A DNA stretch of 64,000 nt. Origin: Saccoglossus kowalevskii. Its lineage: Eukaryota; Hemichordata; Enteropneusta; Harrimaniidae. The position numbers and the translations under genes are program-made. Positions 41,055 to 56,000 of the stretch are shown here, in pieces. Below the pieces are notes generated by a model that was not told the origin of the DNA, ran no database searches, and saw nothing but the letters and a program-made list of their open reading frames with translations. The stretch is taken from assembly GCF_000003605.2 (NCBI RefSeq), contig NW_003133344.1:648748-712747 (forward strand), written 5' to 3'. The first letter of the stretch is position 1. Every line of letters starts with the position of its first letter.

Positions 41055-44000
41055 CTGCGCTTCCTTCAAAGAATAAACAATATATAGTGCAAAAGTACAT
41101 AATGTTTAGTTTGTTTAGTTTATTCGTTCAATGCAGTATCAGCTAAAAACTGTGTTCTTATTTGCTGACAATGGTTTATTATAATCTTTCCCTTTCTATC
41201 TCAGGTAACACAACGGGTACTAAATCTATTTACACTATTTATGAAGGACATGAAATCATGTTTCATGTGTCAACCATGTTGCCTTATTCAAAAGATAATA
41301 AACAACAGGTAATGTAAAGCATATTCACAGGAAACATCTGAGTCGGGGTGATTTGCATTTATACAAAATAACCAATCCATTTGGTCACAGGATCGGCGTT
41401 CACACAGAGCTAAGAATAGGGCGTATCATCAGCTAACATGTGTATAATTGTGTCTTGCAAGTGAGACAGGAAAATGAAAAAGCTGATAATAATACTCTAT
41501 TCTGCCTTTAGATGAATCTATAGTTGGTGATTAATTCAGTTGCATTGGGATATCTTACAAAGGGAGTAACGTGCGATTTCAGGTATTAAACTGTTGAGCG
41601 TTGTGGATATCAACTACATTATTCTATAATTGCACATGCCAGTCAAATCGGACATTGTCGTTGTAGCCATGGTGTTCACTTAGAGCAAACTCATTGCCTA
41701 CCTCGTTAAGAAAACAAAATGTGCGCTATTTAGTGTATATGTGATGTTAAGAGTATGTCTAAGCTTCATTAAATTGGTGACATTGATGAATAGACCAGGT
41801 GTGGTAAGTCAAGATCAAGGTACGTATGCGAATAATTGACAGTTTATTCACCAACTAATTCACCAACTTATTCAGGTGGAGCGTAAACGGCACATCGGTA
41901 ATGACATCGTCACCATAGTATTCCAAGAAACATCTGATTCAAACGTCCAGCCAACATTCAAACCGTCAATGATCAAGTCACATTTTACCCGTATCCTTTG
42001 TTTATTTTATAACTCGTTGATATGTATTAGGTTATTGGGGGCACACCTGGCCGTGAAACCGTTATGAATGTAGCATGCCTTAGCTGGGTCCCATCTGTTT
42101 CGTTTTTTTGTTAAATGTCATTATATATTGGAAGGTTATTACCTACTACTTGGAGCTAGTTGATGTCACTGACTGTATTATCCACGAACCGAATAACAAC
42201 CATGTTAGGGAAAGAAGATATATCATGTTATTGGCAAATAGAGAAATCAAATTGGCAAAAAGATTATGTAGACTCAAAGAACTGCGCTTGCGAGTCGTAT
42301 GCTAATTTATGCTAATTAGTCAGGCCCACTCAGCGCGTCAATGAACGTCAGTGTCTACCGCAAATAGTTGTCTGCATTCGGCAGATTCATTACCTTCTTG
42401 GCGAAAAAAAAAAAAAAAAAACAATTTTCAGTCGGCATTATTATCAGGTATTGACATTGCACCGAGTGCGTGAATAAGTGTTATCGAACGTGCTTAGATT
42501 TGTTTTGTTCACAGCGAGTAATTCGTAACTGGCTACACCTCTGCGCGTAAGACACGTACAAGAAAATAAAGAACTAGTTTAAATCCTTATCTATGCCAGG
42601 AACGTGATTATATGCTCACTAGCTCCCGGCATGAAGCGGGATTATAGTTGGAGTTGGTTATTGTGTGATACGTGTTTACGAGTGCAACATGTAAGCTGTA
42701 AGTCTACGTACTCCAGGCGATTGGTGTACTGACTCGCCACACGTAATGCTCATTCTATATGCATATGATGTGCATAATTAACGCAAACTTCGATCTCAAT
42801 TATTATTATTAAAATGTTAATTATTAACAACTCAAAAATAACATAAACGTCATTGAGCGTGTACCACGTTTTGCAGATATGTTGACCGCTCACTCGCGGC
42901 CTGCATAACGTAATAGTTTGCACGTAGATTAAGCAATCACACTGAATTGAGTACGTGAATTGTACACGCTTCTGCTATGTATTGCTTGTGTGATTATAGA
43001 TTAATTAATTAGACAGTAATTGACCGATCCCAGTTTTTTCACTTTAAAAAGGATAAATAATCGTTAGTACGAGAGATCAGAAAGTACCAAAATGTACTGT
43101 GCTTTGATAATCGACGCTCATTGACTGTTAAATTATGCACTTAATATTTCATTTTAAACTAGCATACAGTAGAATGGCGGTACTGACTGAAATACGTGAA
43201 ACTCACTGAAATTCATCACTATATTTTAGAACTAATTCGACGATGGTATAATAAAAACTTTGATAAAGTACTATATCTCGAACGGGGCCAAGGAGCTCTC
43301 TGTTCTCCTATTCATTGTTCTACATTTGACCAAAAGAATTTACGCATAGTTATATATAAATGATTATAACATTCACAACGTGATATATCATATCGTTTTG
43401 GAAATAAGATTAAAATATGTGAATGGTGCCTACCCACTTAATAAGTTTGGCAATGTGCCGTGTGCTGTATAGTATACACCCATATGCCTAAGTGTACGTA
43501 ATTGTTCCATAACCTAATGGTAGATATATTTGCTTTAGTGACGTATAACTCAGAAGATGACAGCTACAAGTGAGTATTCTTCAATTGTACATAAAGAATT
43601 GAGATCCATTGCGCGATATCTTCACATTTTATGATTTTTCGCTTCTAGTCGTAGCTATATGTATGTGTGTTTATCAATACTCCCCAGGCCCAGTCTTATA
43701 ACTTTTTGCTGTTTTATGTTTTTACTAAGATTTCCGATTTTAACTATACTTGAACTGTGATAACTTAATGGCTGCTCTCAATTAGGAGTGGTGTAGACAT
43801 TCGCGATAGTATGCTTTTCCATTTAAATATTTTGTTTTCAAATAATATTGAGCCACGATCAAATTCGACAATAATTAGTGTGGTCACGTGGTCGTACTGG
43901 TTAACTCCTTTGAAAATTCAATTAAACACGACATGAATGAGAATAAGGAAATAATAATGATACTTAATTAGCGTCTGTTCAATTATGAACTTATCTTCTG

Positions 44001-47000
44001 ATTCCATGCACATGATACCTTGAAATATACGTGCATTCGTTCAGATGTTCGTAACTTACTGTGAGGTATTCCCAGCTGTACGTCTGAATACATCCACTGT
44101 CGTCCGAAATGTAATTTCCTTCACATAGCGGTGCCGGATATTTTACTTCCACTTGAGTATTCCACTGGAAAAGTTGGCTGGATATACTTCAGTGAGATAA
44201 ACGTCAATATACCATATTTTCATTTGAATTTTATTTGTATTCCTGGGATTTAACAGTTATTAGCCTGTCGGCGACTATGTATGTACAGCGCTCAGTACTG
44301 TGATATGCATTGGCAGGAAGAACGCAATGGGAACGTGTAGTGCTCCGCTAACATATATACGCTAACATCTTTTTTAACCACAAGTATTTAGCACGTAGCC
44401 ACTGAACATTCGCCACGTGCGCCTCACACCTCACACATACATGCATTATGCACGAGACAATCACGCCCTCTGGATATCACGTGACCAGATTTGCAGGTGG
44501 CTCGAAGTCGGTCCCGGTGCCTTCGACTAATCCTATAATACTGTATATGTATATTTCAACGTTTTATTTTGTATTACATTACAGGCTTTCGGTATTTTCA
44601 GAAGAATCTGTTCCGTTATTTGGCCCACCCCTGCCTTCCCCGCCTGTCTTTAAAGATCACATACAGTTCAGAGACTTTCTTCTTGTTAAACGTGAGTATA
44701 ACTGGGAGAGGTATCCTTCACCAGGCTCCACGAAATCAAGCTATCGATTAAGATCTTTCGACGGCTAAGATCACCATTGCGATTTAATACTGAGAAATGA
44801 CACGTCTACCTACGTACATACATACGAAATGAAACCTACTTGTTTTGCAGTAATCAATGGAGAAAAAGCAGCATTCAATACACCAACCTTTGCTAACAAG
44901 CGACAGAGGACTTTGGATATGCTCATTAAAAACTTGCATCAGGAACTACTACCGGAGGTTAGCAAGGTAAGTAAGCAGTACGCGCCCGAGGTACTTGTAT
45001 TTGTAGAACCAGTATTTCTTTATTCATTCGTGAATAAAAAAACCTACAATATACGGGGATGCATGAATCCTAAATCATATTCCGCGAACGAGCCTTAATG
45101 ACTTTGTGTGGAGGGGGCAACAACGGACGTCATAGGAGATGCCAAGTGTAGAAACAACCGCGAGACATGTTTATAATTATGTCATTCCCGTATATGTCAT
45201 GTAATTTTCTTAATGATAAATCGCAGTAAACGCGATTAATATTAACAAAGTCCTTATTTCTTGGATTAAATATCGTTTAACCTTTTCAGCAAAATATGTT
45301 AAACAAGCGATCCTTCAGTGACGTCATACCGGAAGCTCAACGAGGCGGGAAAAGTAGAAAGGAGGAGCAAAGGCAGTCGGAATTCCTTAGGATAGGACAG
45401 GTAATATATGGCGTCAGTATCGATGGACAAATCTGTGTTTGATTTTATTGAGAGAATTATATTTTTTTTTGAAACTCTGAAATATTTTACGCTATAGACA
45501 ATTAGAGGCAAATGACCGGCGAGGTATCGTTGTGGGCGAGAGTGCCACGAGACTCAAATAGTGTTTCATTGTATTTGAGGAGCAAATACAAGTCTCGCAC
45601 GTGGCTCTCGTTCTCCACGAGATAACGGCGGCCATTTACAACTACTAGTACTGGTTTACTGAATATAAACGGCAACGAATGTAAAAATTGAAACTGTATA
45701 TCGCTTATGAAATACATATTTTTTATGATCGAAGTCTACTCATAAATGAAAATACCAAGAATTTATTCATTTTGCAATAAATTGTGTTGACAATATAAGG
45801 ATATTGACTTAAAAAGTTGTGGATCGCCAGGCTTATTTTCGAGAAAATAATAGTTGTATTTTAGTTGATAGTTGTCATTTTAGCACTATTATTATAACGC
45901 TTTTATCCTAGGTTCATATGAGATATTATGCTATTAATTATTTTAAAAATCTGGATTTTAAAAGTTTTCTTTAACATTGTGTTCTATGGAAGTGTTACAA
46001 AAAAATGGAGATTTTTGAAAAATGTTTCAGAAACAACTTTACTGTAACACAAACTATAAAACTATAACTATTAAAGCTGCATGATTATAGATAATAAACC
46101 AATAAATATTGTCATGCGAATTATGACCAACTTTCTAAAATTATGAGTAAGATTTTACTTTAACTCACGGTTCGAACGCGCAATGAACGCCAAAACAGCC
46201 ATTCAGTCGACCATCATACTTGACCATAATATTTGGAAGTGCTGTCACGGTAATTTCAATATTCAGTTGACGAGAATTCGGTCACTATAATGATGATGGA
46301 CAGAATTTGACAACACTCTAGATCTTTGACTTATTTATTATTATCCTAAGTGGGTTAATTACGATTCGCTTATTTCCTTAGATGTTGAAACTACAGACTA
46401 TTGTGAAAGGAGACGCTCCTACAAGTCTTGCCACCACAAGTCTGTTCAGACGCGAGGTAAGCAAGCTGAGACTGTGATTAAAATACAATCATGATATTGC
46501 GTCATTGGCGTTTGCATCACGTGTAGCCTGTTCACTCAAAGGCGATGATAGTAATAACCGCTACGCATAAACACATGCACCCCATCAGTCTTCAATTCGA
46601 AACAGAATTCAAGATAATAAAATTGGTTTGTCAGAGTAGGCTGGTTATTTATTGAATTTTCCTTCATCTTCCTGTAGCCATGGGAACCACACTGCATTAC
46701 CTCTGATTTTCCTCATCACATTGTTTGCGGCGACACATGGGGTGAGTGTAACATCGTTATTTATTCGTACTTTGAGCGGAGATTTAGCTACTATCTGCTC
46801 TGGGGTATTACTCAGCGACGCCACCTTTCATTATCCATTCCCGAGTATACAAGTTATTATCCGTACAGTAATTATACCCATCAACTCAGCGAATACCCCG
46901 GTTTACGTATTTACAGCAACAAGAAAATTTATAACTGTCAGAACCGAACAGTGACAAATTATGACATCGTGGATTTTGTTTTATAAAACACGCCATAGCA

Positions 47001-50000
47001 TGCGGTGGCCGCGTGGCTACAAATTCAGTTAGTTTACCTGGCAGTGGATTTACCCTCTTTTATTATTATAATGTTTAATGCATTCAGGCGACAGACTAGT
47101 GGTCGGTACTGACGTCGGTGTTTACATCTTAGAAGGTATGTAATTAGTTTAGTTTAACTCGAGTATAAAGAAAAGTGCCCATGTGTACCTTCTTAATAGT
47201 CCGCGTTCTCAATAAATACATATTAATAACATATCAACGATTATGTTTATGTTCTCAGAGGGAATCAGTGCCCGTCTCATCTTTGACAAGTCCGTGCATG
47301 TAAAACAGCTGAGCGTGGTCGAGGCGCATGGATTGGTGCTATTCAGAGCAGACAAAGGTAACAATACGCGTTACCCTCTGAGCTTAGTCAAGTTTTCGTG
47401 ACAGTATTTCTGCTTTACATTTTATCGTTATTAATGTTTCTATATGGTATGCTTCAACGTCGAGTTTGCAAAATGCAAAATAATGTTCGATCCATGTGAG
47501 TAGTGCCGGGTTTGCAGTACGTACATGAAATACCAAACGCACGTGCATTTGTCTGGTCAAATATTGTTTCAAACGAATACTAGTATATTGTGTGCACTAA
47601 CACTAACTATTTAGTTAAACGTAGCAATTGTAGTACTACTTGGCATGCCGTACCTCAGTCGAGTGTGTCGAGAAATGCAAGTGCACACCATCGAAAGAGG
47701 GAGCGATTCTGACACGTCAAAATAACGAAGATGGTGTATGTAAATTCGTTCGGATAAACAACTACTTTTGGTTGTGTAGTCGTTCGTAATTTGCAAATGT
47801 AGTAGTCTTATTGTTGGATCGCCGCAGATGACAACAATATGGAGGCTATAAACAGCCTTTCTTTCATCCATCCGTCGATTGAGGGCGCGATTCATAGGAA
47901 CAATACTATTTCGAACACAATGTGCACCCACATCACCTTTTAATTTCTGTTTTCCCGTTAAGACATCTCCGTTTTGTTCTGTAAACTATATTTTTTTTAA
48001 TTTATTTTGCGTGTGGTTTCCCTGACAGTAAAGATTGGCATGTTGTTATTGATTATGTTTGCAGGCAAAGATTGTAAAGTGTACGTGTTCAGACTGTCAG
48101 ATTTTGAGGGAGAACAAAATGAATATGTATTACGAACAAAAACTGACTGTAAAGATCATAAACTAGAACGAACAAGAGGTGAGCACGTGATTATGTTATT
48201 CAAAGTATTTCCGGCCTCATCTACGATGTTAATTGCCCCTTTCACGTGATATGAGAATTAGTGTTGTTCACACGTACGTCGGAAAAGTTACTATGATTTG
48301 ACCTACGCCTCACACGGCATCTGTACAGCAATAAATTGATTGTTATCCGAACACGGCAGTACAAGTTAGAATAGGTTAGACAGTATTAAAGGCGTCTTGT
48401 CGGGTGGGAATGGTGTAACATTCGGCTCCGTGCCTGTCAGTTGGTTTATGAGAACAAAGCGAAGCGTGTCTGTGACGTCAAAATGACGTAGATGAGTGTG
48501 AGCAAAGTCGGTCAAATGATAAAGTCGTGTAATAGTTCTTGATTTAGAATAAATCTGAAAAATAACGTTTTGTGTTGACAGACGAGCACAGATTAAAACA
48601 AATTGAATATACACTGTTGTGAATAGCGTTACCTTGCACTCATTACGTCACGTTAACCCTTCGCCGCTAGAGGGCTCGACATCAAGACACGGTGTATTTA
48701 GTGTAGAATTTCTTACTATTACTGTACATGTAATCGACAGGATGTCATCTATATTCGCTGAGTAGACCGGGCGGGAGCCACCTACGCATGTGCGTTGCTA
48801 TCGGTAAAAAGTTACTCCTGATGACATGGAAACACAGTGCTGCGTGGACAGCTTGGTGCACGGCGGCAGACACGGACACTATCGAGGGGTTCCAATACGT
48901 ACGGGTAAGGTTTTTTTTTCGTGGGAAGTTGTCTTCCTTGCGTTTCAGTTTAAAACAAATGTGAAACTATCACGGGTGTTCAATATGGTTAGTATTGCAT
49001 TATTGAAATGTATTTAACGAGGTAACATTGTAAGCAGAACAAATTTTGTGTGGAAAAGTGTTCAAAATCGGATCTTCTCGAAAATGCCATATCGCTCTGT
49101 GGGCGTCATTTAGCTGAATGTAATGACACAAGCAGACTGACTGCGCGCCAAAATAAAAGTGGCAGATTTGTGTTGGTTGGCTAGTGTCTATGCGTGTGTT
49201 GTTTTGGTTTTACCGACAATTCAGACCTTAGCGTACGCCTTTCAGTGAACGGGGGAAATGGTATTTAAAAGGTCATATTAGAAAGGTCTTACTTGTATTT
49301 TGATGTAAAGACATTTTTGTATGACATTTACAAATAACACGTTACAGTAGAAGATAAATTAAGTTACTGCAACTCGATCGCCTGCGTCGAACTAGGGTTT
49401 GCTATTGTCACGTGATGAAGGCTGTCAGCCAATCACGAACATTGGCGGCTGAGCTGGCATGTAGAATCAATATATACTATGACAAAAAGCACATTAAAAA
49501 AACAAAAAAAATAATTTATTACTCTGGCTGTGTGTGTTTGTTCCGTGAAAAGATTGAAGGGGGTAAGTTGTAGAGGTTACTTGACTCTATAACATTTCTT
49601 AATAGACGACGAAATAAACAGCAACACGGGATCCTCCCCGTGAAGATGATTTATTATATACTGTATAAACCCGCTTCATTCTGGCGTCTTGCATTTCCTC
49701 CCGTCTACGATTCCAGTAAATTTATCATTCCTACTTATTTCACCAGAATGGGTGTGTATAATATTTATTCTGCTCGAGGAGGCCACGTGCTGATTTAGCC
49801 TGGCTTCCCTATTAATTCTTCGGCCCTCTCTATAGAGGGGAGTGGATCAGTGAAATTAGGGTTAACCATGCTAGTGCTGATTTAGCTTTGTCTTATAAGA
49901 GATTCATTCTAGAGTTGCATCATATACCGGCGAAGCACGCAGTAATGATGTATATTGGCGTGTGCAATGCCGCTGAAATAGAAAACTCTGTTCGGTTGAT

Positions 50001-53000
50001 CTGAGTCACGGTGGTCGTTCGTCGTTTAAAATGAGGACAATTATTGACGGGTGACCACAGGTTAACACCAATTCAACACTGAATATTAGCGTCACGGTGA
50101 AGCCTCGGCACTAGGACTGCTGGGAGCGCGATATATAGTAACCACACATAGCTTACTGGCGCGTTTATTGTTTGAAGATTTAGTAACGCTGTCATTTTCT
50201 TGTTTTAGGAACTGTATGCAGGGGACGTGCCAATCTTAATGACACTTATTGATGGCGGGAAAGGCGACAACCAAATATGTGTCGGCTACCGGCACCAGTT
50301 TGACCTAATCAACGAAAAGAACGGCGACACGTTCCGTCTGCACCAAGTCGAGACTAGTAAGGTATTGTTTTGACAAGAACTGGCGAGAGTTTTAGTTTTG
50401 GTTTTTGTTGGCGATAGAGTAAAAACACAAGCGATAACCATATAGCGACTGTCGGGGAGAGGGGCATGTTTCTCGGTCCCTTTCAGTGTGGTGCTCCCTT
50501 GCAGTAAACAAGTTTAGTTCATCTTTTCTATAACATATTAATAATATTTCTTCTAAAATTCAGGTTAATTTGGTTACGGCATTGGATATTTATGAAGACG
50601 ACGAGGCCGAGTTATTACTATGTTATAGCCGTAAGTTTTCACAGTACTCGTATATACAATGTCGCAAACAACCTGGTGCATGGTCGGCGCAAATACTAGT
50701 AGTTTCAGAAACCGAGATTACATATATCGTTCTTTCCACTTTATCAATTTAAGTGTGTTTACCGAATCACTTTGGCGATTGACGCAAGCGTCATGTCTAC
50801 ATACAGCAACCACGTGACCATTTGCAATGACTACGCTGTTTATCTGTTGGATTTCAATAATTTGTCTTCACATTGTCCGAACGGCAGATGCCACGCACCC
50901 CTCAGGCTTGGCGATTTAATGTTACTGTGATGAACGCTGATAGTGCTGCTATTGATTATCGTCGGATATCGATCTGAATCGAGAGCATAGTAATTGATTT
51001 CCTATCAGTCATCATCATCAATCTTATATTGATCAACATCAGTCTTATTGGCCGCCGCACTTGTTTACAATCTGTGCGGGTGCGCGTGCGCAGTGACTGC
51101 TGGTTGACAAGAGCCTGACGTTGAAATTCGAAGATAAATTAACAGCGTTGTTCACTGTTGTTGTTGTTATTAAAGCGGGAGGGTCGGCACGAGAATTGAG
51201 TCCCAAGCGACGATAACAACATACGCTAAAAACGCAAGGAATCATGGGAAGAAGATTGTTTGCAAACAGTGACACGCTATGGCCATGCGCAGGTGACGAC
51301 TCCCCCGCTTTAAATATACATGTGTATGTTACTGTTAATAAGACAACATATGGGCAATGTTATCGCAGCAGATCGCTAGTCTTTATTGATCAGCGATTAC
51401 AATATATACATATGACGTCACAGTGCATTTAGGGAATAATTTAATACACATGTATGCCAAAACAAAACTAGACTTGATTCTGGTCGGCGCGTGCGTCAAT
51501 TCCATAGGCGGCCATTGCAAACATGTTTTTATTTGAAAACGTGCCAGCCGTTGGTAGCGCAATAACTGGTTAGCGCATACACAGATCGACTGTCTTGAAA
51601 TATCGCATCGTTTTTTTCAAGAAACTTTGAAACAAGAAACAGATCTATTTTGTTTACTATACATACATGATTAGGACACGTTAACACAGATTTGTGTGTG
51701 GTTATTCCTTCGTGACCTTTCAAATAAAATATTTGTCCTGTCCGTCTTTCCTATAGACGTTTCTCAGTTTAAGAAGTTGACTGGAGACCAATCATCAGAC
51801 TTTGATATCCATTGGAACTCGCCACCTACGGCTGTCGGTAAGTTTTCCATCACACATAAAGCAAATGAGACAGGTTGTGTCGGGATCACTGTCTTTCTGT
51901 AACCACGATAGCACGTCACTGGAGTACAATGCAATACTCACTGTGTCCAAAATGACACACATCACAATTCAATTCACTCTTGAACGAAGTTACTGCGTTA
52001 TCATAAAATTTTGCTGAATAATGTTTGTGGTCATCTGTGTTCCCTTCCAGTCTGTGCATTCCCGTACATACTGGCGTTCACACCTGATACTATTGAGATA
52101 CGTCTGGTTGTCAATGGCAACCTGGTAAATGAAATGACGATGCCGAGACTCAGCCTCATCACGTCAAAGGTTCGTTTCACCATTATTTGTTTTATATTTA
52201 TAATATATATGGACGTACAACCCTACATGGGGTATTGAATAGAATTGAAGAGAAAAACATTAATTGACATGGGCGCGACGCCGATAATTGTTTTCAGTCA
52301 TATTTCGTGTGAAAACAAAACATGGCGCGTATCACGTATCCAGGCCTGTGGCTAACCACGCGAACGCGCGTCACTACAGTGGGCCAGCAGTGATCTTGCG
52401 CTCGCAAGGTTGGGGCTAACTGCGTCCTCGTCGATGAATAGCTGAGAATAGCTGAAATCTGTCGGTGCGGTCGCAATTCACGTGAATCAGGCTCGTTGTT
52501 TTAAAGAAGTCACTCAAAGCTGTGATGTGTTTTTCATTCATTCATTCATTCAGTAACTCTTTACCACAATAATCATATGTGATACACTTATACGAGGCGC
52601 GGAATGTAAATTTATTATTTTGTGTATACTAGAAGAAAACGTACTAATAATTCAAAATTACGTACGTATTGGAGGCCGTGGCGTGTGTGTTTTAAAATGA
52701 TGTGTGCATTTAAAAAAAAAAAACGGCGTGACTGTGCGTTTAATGGTATGTGCTTTAAAAATCATGTGTGTATATTAAATGGCGTGGGTGTTTTAAAAAA
52801 CGTGTGTTTTAAAAATAACGTGTGAATTAAAAATGATGTGTGTCTTAAAACGGCGTGTGTGTTTACAATTATGTGTATTTAAAAAAAACGTGTGTGTTTA
52901 AAAGGACATGTGTATTTTAAAAATAATGTGTGTTTAAAAACATAACGTGTGCGCAAAAACGATGCGTGTGTTTTTAAAAATGGCGTGTGTTTAAAAACGA

Positions 53001-56000
53001 CGTCTGTGTTTTTAAAAATTGCGTGTGTTTAAAAACGACGTGCGTGTTAAAAAATGACGTGTGTGTTTTTAAAAATGGCGTGTGTTTAAAAATGAGGTGT
53101 GTGTTTAAAAATGACGTGTGTGTTTTAAAATGACGTGTGTGTTTAAAAATGACGTGTGCGTTTTTAAAAATGACGTGTGTGTTAAAAACGACGTGTGTGT
53201 TAAAAACGACGTGTGTGTTAAAAAATGACGTGTGTGTTTTTAAAAATGGCGTGTGTGAGGTCGAATGAAAATTTCGTGAGTAAAAAGAAAAAACGCGTGC
53301 ATTAACTCATTTACGCCTGGGGGCGCTGTTTTGGATGATTTTTTTTCGTGTGTGTGTGTGCAAAACAACGCGTGCGTTAACCTTTTTACGCCTGTGGGGG
53401 CGCTATTTGAGAGATTTATTTCATGTGTGTGTTAAAAAAATTGCGTGCATTAACCTATTCACGCCTGTGGAGGCGTCGTCTCAAGTGGTAGCCATTTTCG
53501 TTTGGGGATTTCTATAACGTCAATAAGATACGTAAAAAGGAACTTGTCCAGCACGTCCAGTCCAGCATTTTGCCCTATAAATTTACCGACACTGTGTATA
53601 CCTCACAGACCAGGTGATTTATTCGTGTGGTTGGTTGCTGAATACAATGCGTGGACGTCTGGTACAATGGGGCAGAACAAAGTACTCATACTGGTCTCAC
53701 AGGCGCTCAGAACATTTCTTTGATAATAAAAAATGACCTAAAGTAGGNNNNNNNNNNNNNNNNNNNNNNNNNNNNNNNNNNNNNNNNNNNNNNNNNNCAT
53801 GCTTGAGTTGTGTGAAGTGGATCGAAATACAATTTTAAAAATCGTGTTATTTTCGGACAATTTCGGTGTCACGGTGTGAACGCTTTCCTACCTTGTGTTA
53901 TCATATGAGTGGTAGGCGAATGTGCCGGCGACTGATTAACTATGCCGACCCTACTTTAGGTCATTTTTTATTATCCAAGAAACGTTCCGAGCGCCTGTGA
54001 GACCAGTACGAGTACTTTGTTCTGCCCCATTGTACTAGACGTCCTCAGCAACCACCCACACGAATAAATCAAAAGGTCGCTGAGGTATACACAGTGTCGG
54101 TAAATTTATAGAGCAGAATGAATAAAATGTTCGTGCTGGACAAGTTCCTTTTTACGTACCTTATTGACGTTAGAGAAATCCACAAACGAAAATGGCTACC
54201 ACTTGAGACGACGCCTCCACAGGCGTGAATAGGTTAATGCACGCGATTTTTTTAACACACACACGAAAAAAAATCTCTCAAATAGCGCCCCCACAGGCGT
54301 AAAAAGGTTAACGCACGCGTTTTTTTGCACACACACACGAATAAAAAATCTATTCAAAACAGCGCCCCCACAGGCGTAAATAAGTTAATGCACGCGTTTT
54401 TTTCTTTTTACACACACGAAATTTTCATTCGACCTCACACACGCCATTTTTAAAAACACACACGTCATTTTTTAACACACACGTCGTTTTTAACACACAC
54501 GTCATTTTTAAAAACACACACGTCATTTTTAAACACACACGTCATTTTTAAACACACGTCATTTTTAAAAACACACACGTCATTTTTTTAACACGCACGT
54601 CGTTTTTAAACACACGCCATTTTTAAAAACACACACGTCGTTTTTAACACACACGTCATTTTTAAAAACACACACGTCATTTTTAAACACACGTCATTTT
54701 TTTAACACGCACGTCGTTTTTAAACACACGCCATTTTTAAAAACACACACATCGTTTTTAAACACACGCATCGTTTTTACACACACGTCATTTTTAAACA
54801 CACACACGTGTTTTTAAACACACGTCATTTTTAAAAACACACACGTCGTTTTTAAACACACGCATCGTTTTTACACACACATTATTTTTAAAATACACAT
54901 GGCCTTTTAAACACACACATTTTTTTTAAATACACATAATTGTAAACACACACGTCATTTTAAGACACACATCATTTTTAATTCACACGTCATTTTTAAA
55001 ACACACGTTTTTTAAAACACCCACGCCATTTAATATACACACATGATTTTTTTAAAGCACATACCATTAAACGCACAGTCACGCCGTTTTTTTAAAATGC
55101 ACACATCATTTTAAAACACACACACCACGGCCTCCAATACGTACGTAATTTTGAATTATTAGTACGTTTTCTTCTAGTATACACAAAATAATAAATTTAC
55201 ATTCCGCGCCTCGTACACTTACAATACAGCATTTTCACCGTAACCTTGTATTCGTGTCGTATTTCTATTCTCAGTCTGACTTATACTTTACAACGTGTGC
55301 TGGCGAGACTGGGAACTCAAGTGGAAAGGAGAATGGTCAAAGCCGTCCACTCAGTCCCCTTGGTTCGCCTACGTCATCGGGTGAGTTTACTGCTCTAACT
55401 CGCTTCGCGTTATCAAAATTGGTAGCGTGCGCGAGTTCGTACCGAGCAGAGTAATCAAGCAGTTCGTATACCATGGTAGTGCATGATGTGCCCAGTGTGC
55501 AACACATACGTGGGATATTATTAGAGAGGAGGCAAGGGGGTAGCTGGTACAGTTTTACGGGAAATAAAAAGGGCTTTTTACAATTTACCAGGGAAAAAAA
55601 GACGTTTTTACAGTTTACAGTGAAAATTGAATTTTGCAGTGAAATGTGTCATCTAGTCGTTTTACAGTTTCGAAAATGTAATTTCCCTGGATTGTTCTTT
55701 ACGACTTTTTTTATTTTGGATGTAAATTCTTGTACGTACCGAGAAAAATGACACATTTTTACAGTGTACGAAAAAAATATTTGATTGATTACGTTGTACG
55801 TCTAGCCTGTGATTACAGAATTACGGAATTTATTTTTTCAATTTACGTTGTACGAACAAAAAAAATATTGCAATTACGTTGAACGAAAATAATCCCCTTA
55901 TTAGAATATGCATGAATTTGAAATATCTCTATAGCAGTTACACACCCGGGTCTATTGCCTTTTTCAAATGTCCATGTTTTATCGTTCCTCTTTCAGGGCC

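Larger units (their letters stand above)
43570..52050 (+). other. GARNL3 introns between exons 11 and 24
   Basis: Introns of about 120 nt to 1.3 kb with GT/AG ends. The only transposon recognised is MITE copy 3 at 51170. The largest (48905-50208) and the one at 45401-46381 hold no recognised element. Confidence 0.7.

Noticed and set aside
40848-41069. Poly-leucine protein on the minus strand
   Set aside because: It is translation of the (TAA)n microsatellite and overlaps a secure GARNL3 exon.
43537-43538. Downstream AG (GCTTTAG) as the acceptor of the short GARNL3 exon
   Set aside because: Using it would remove 15 nt encoding conserved IFALV and change the junction codon. The upstream AG restores SHFTHIFALV and fits the U12 branch point.
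52593-55213. The large palindrome as a mis-scaffolded second haplotype around the N gap
   Set aside because: The right arm stops at 55213, next to a target-duplication-like sequence, and the next GARNL3 exon follows in the correct order and orientation. A mis-joined inverted contig would instead run on into inverted copies of the left-hand flank and exon 52051-52169.
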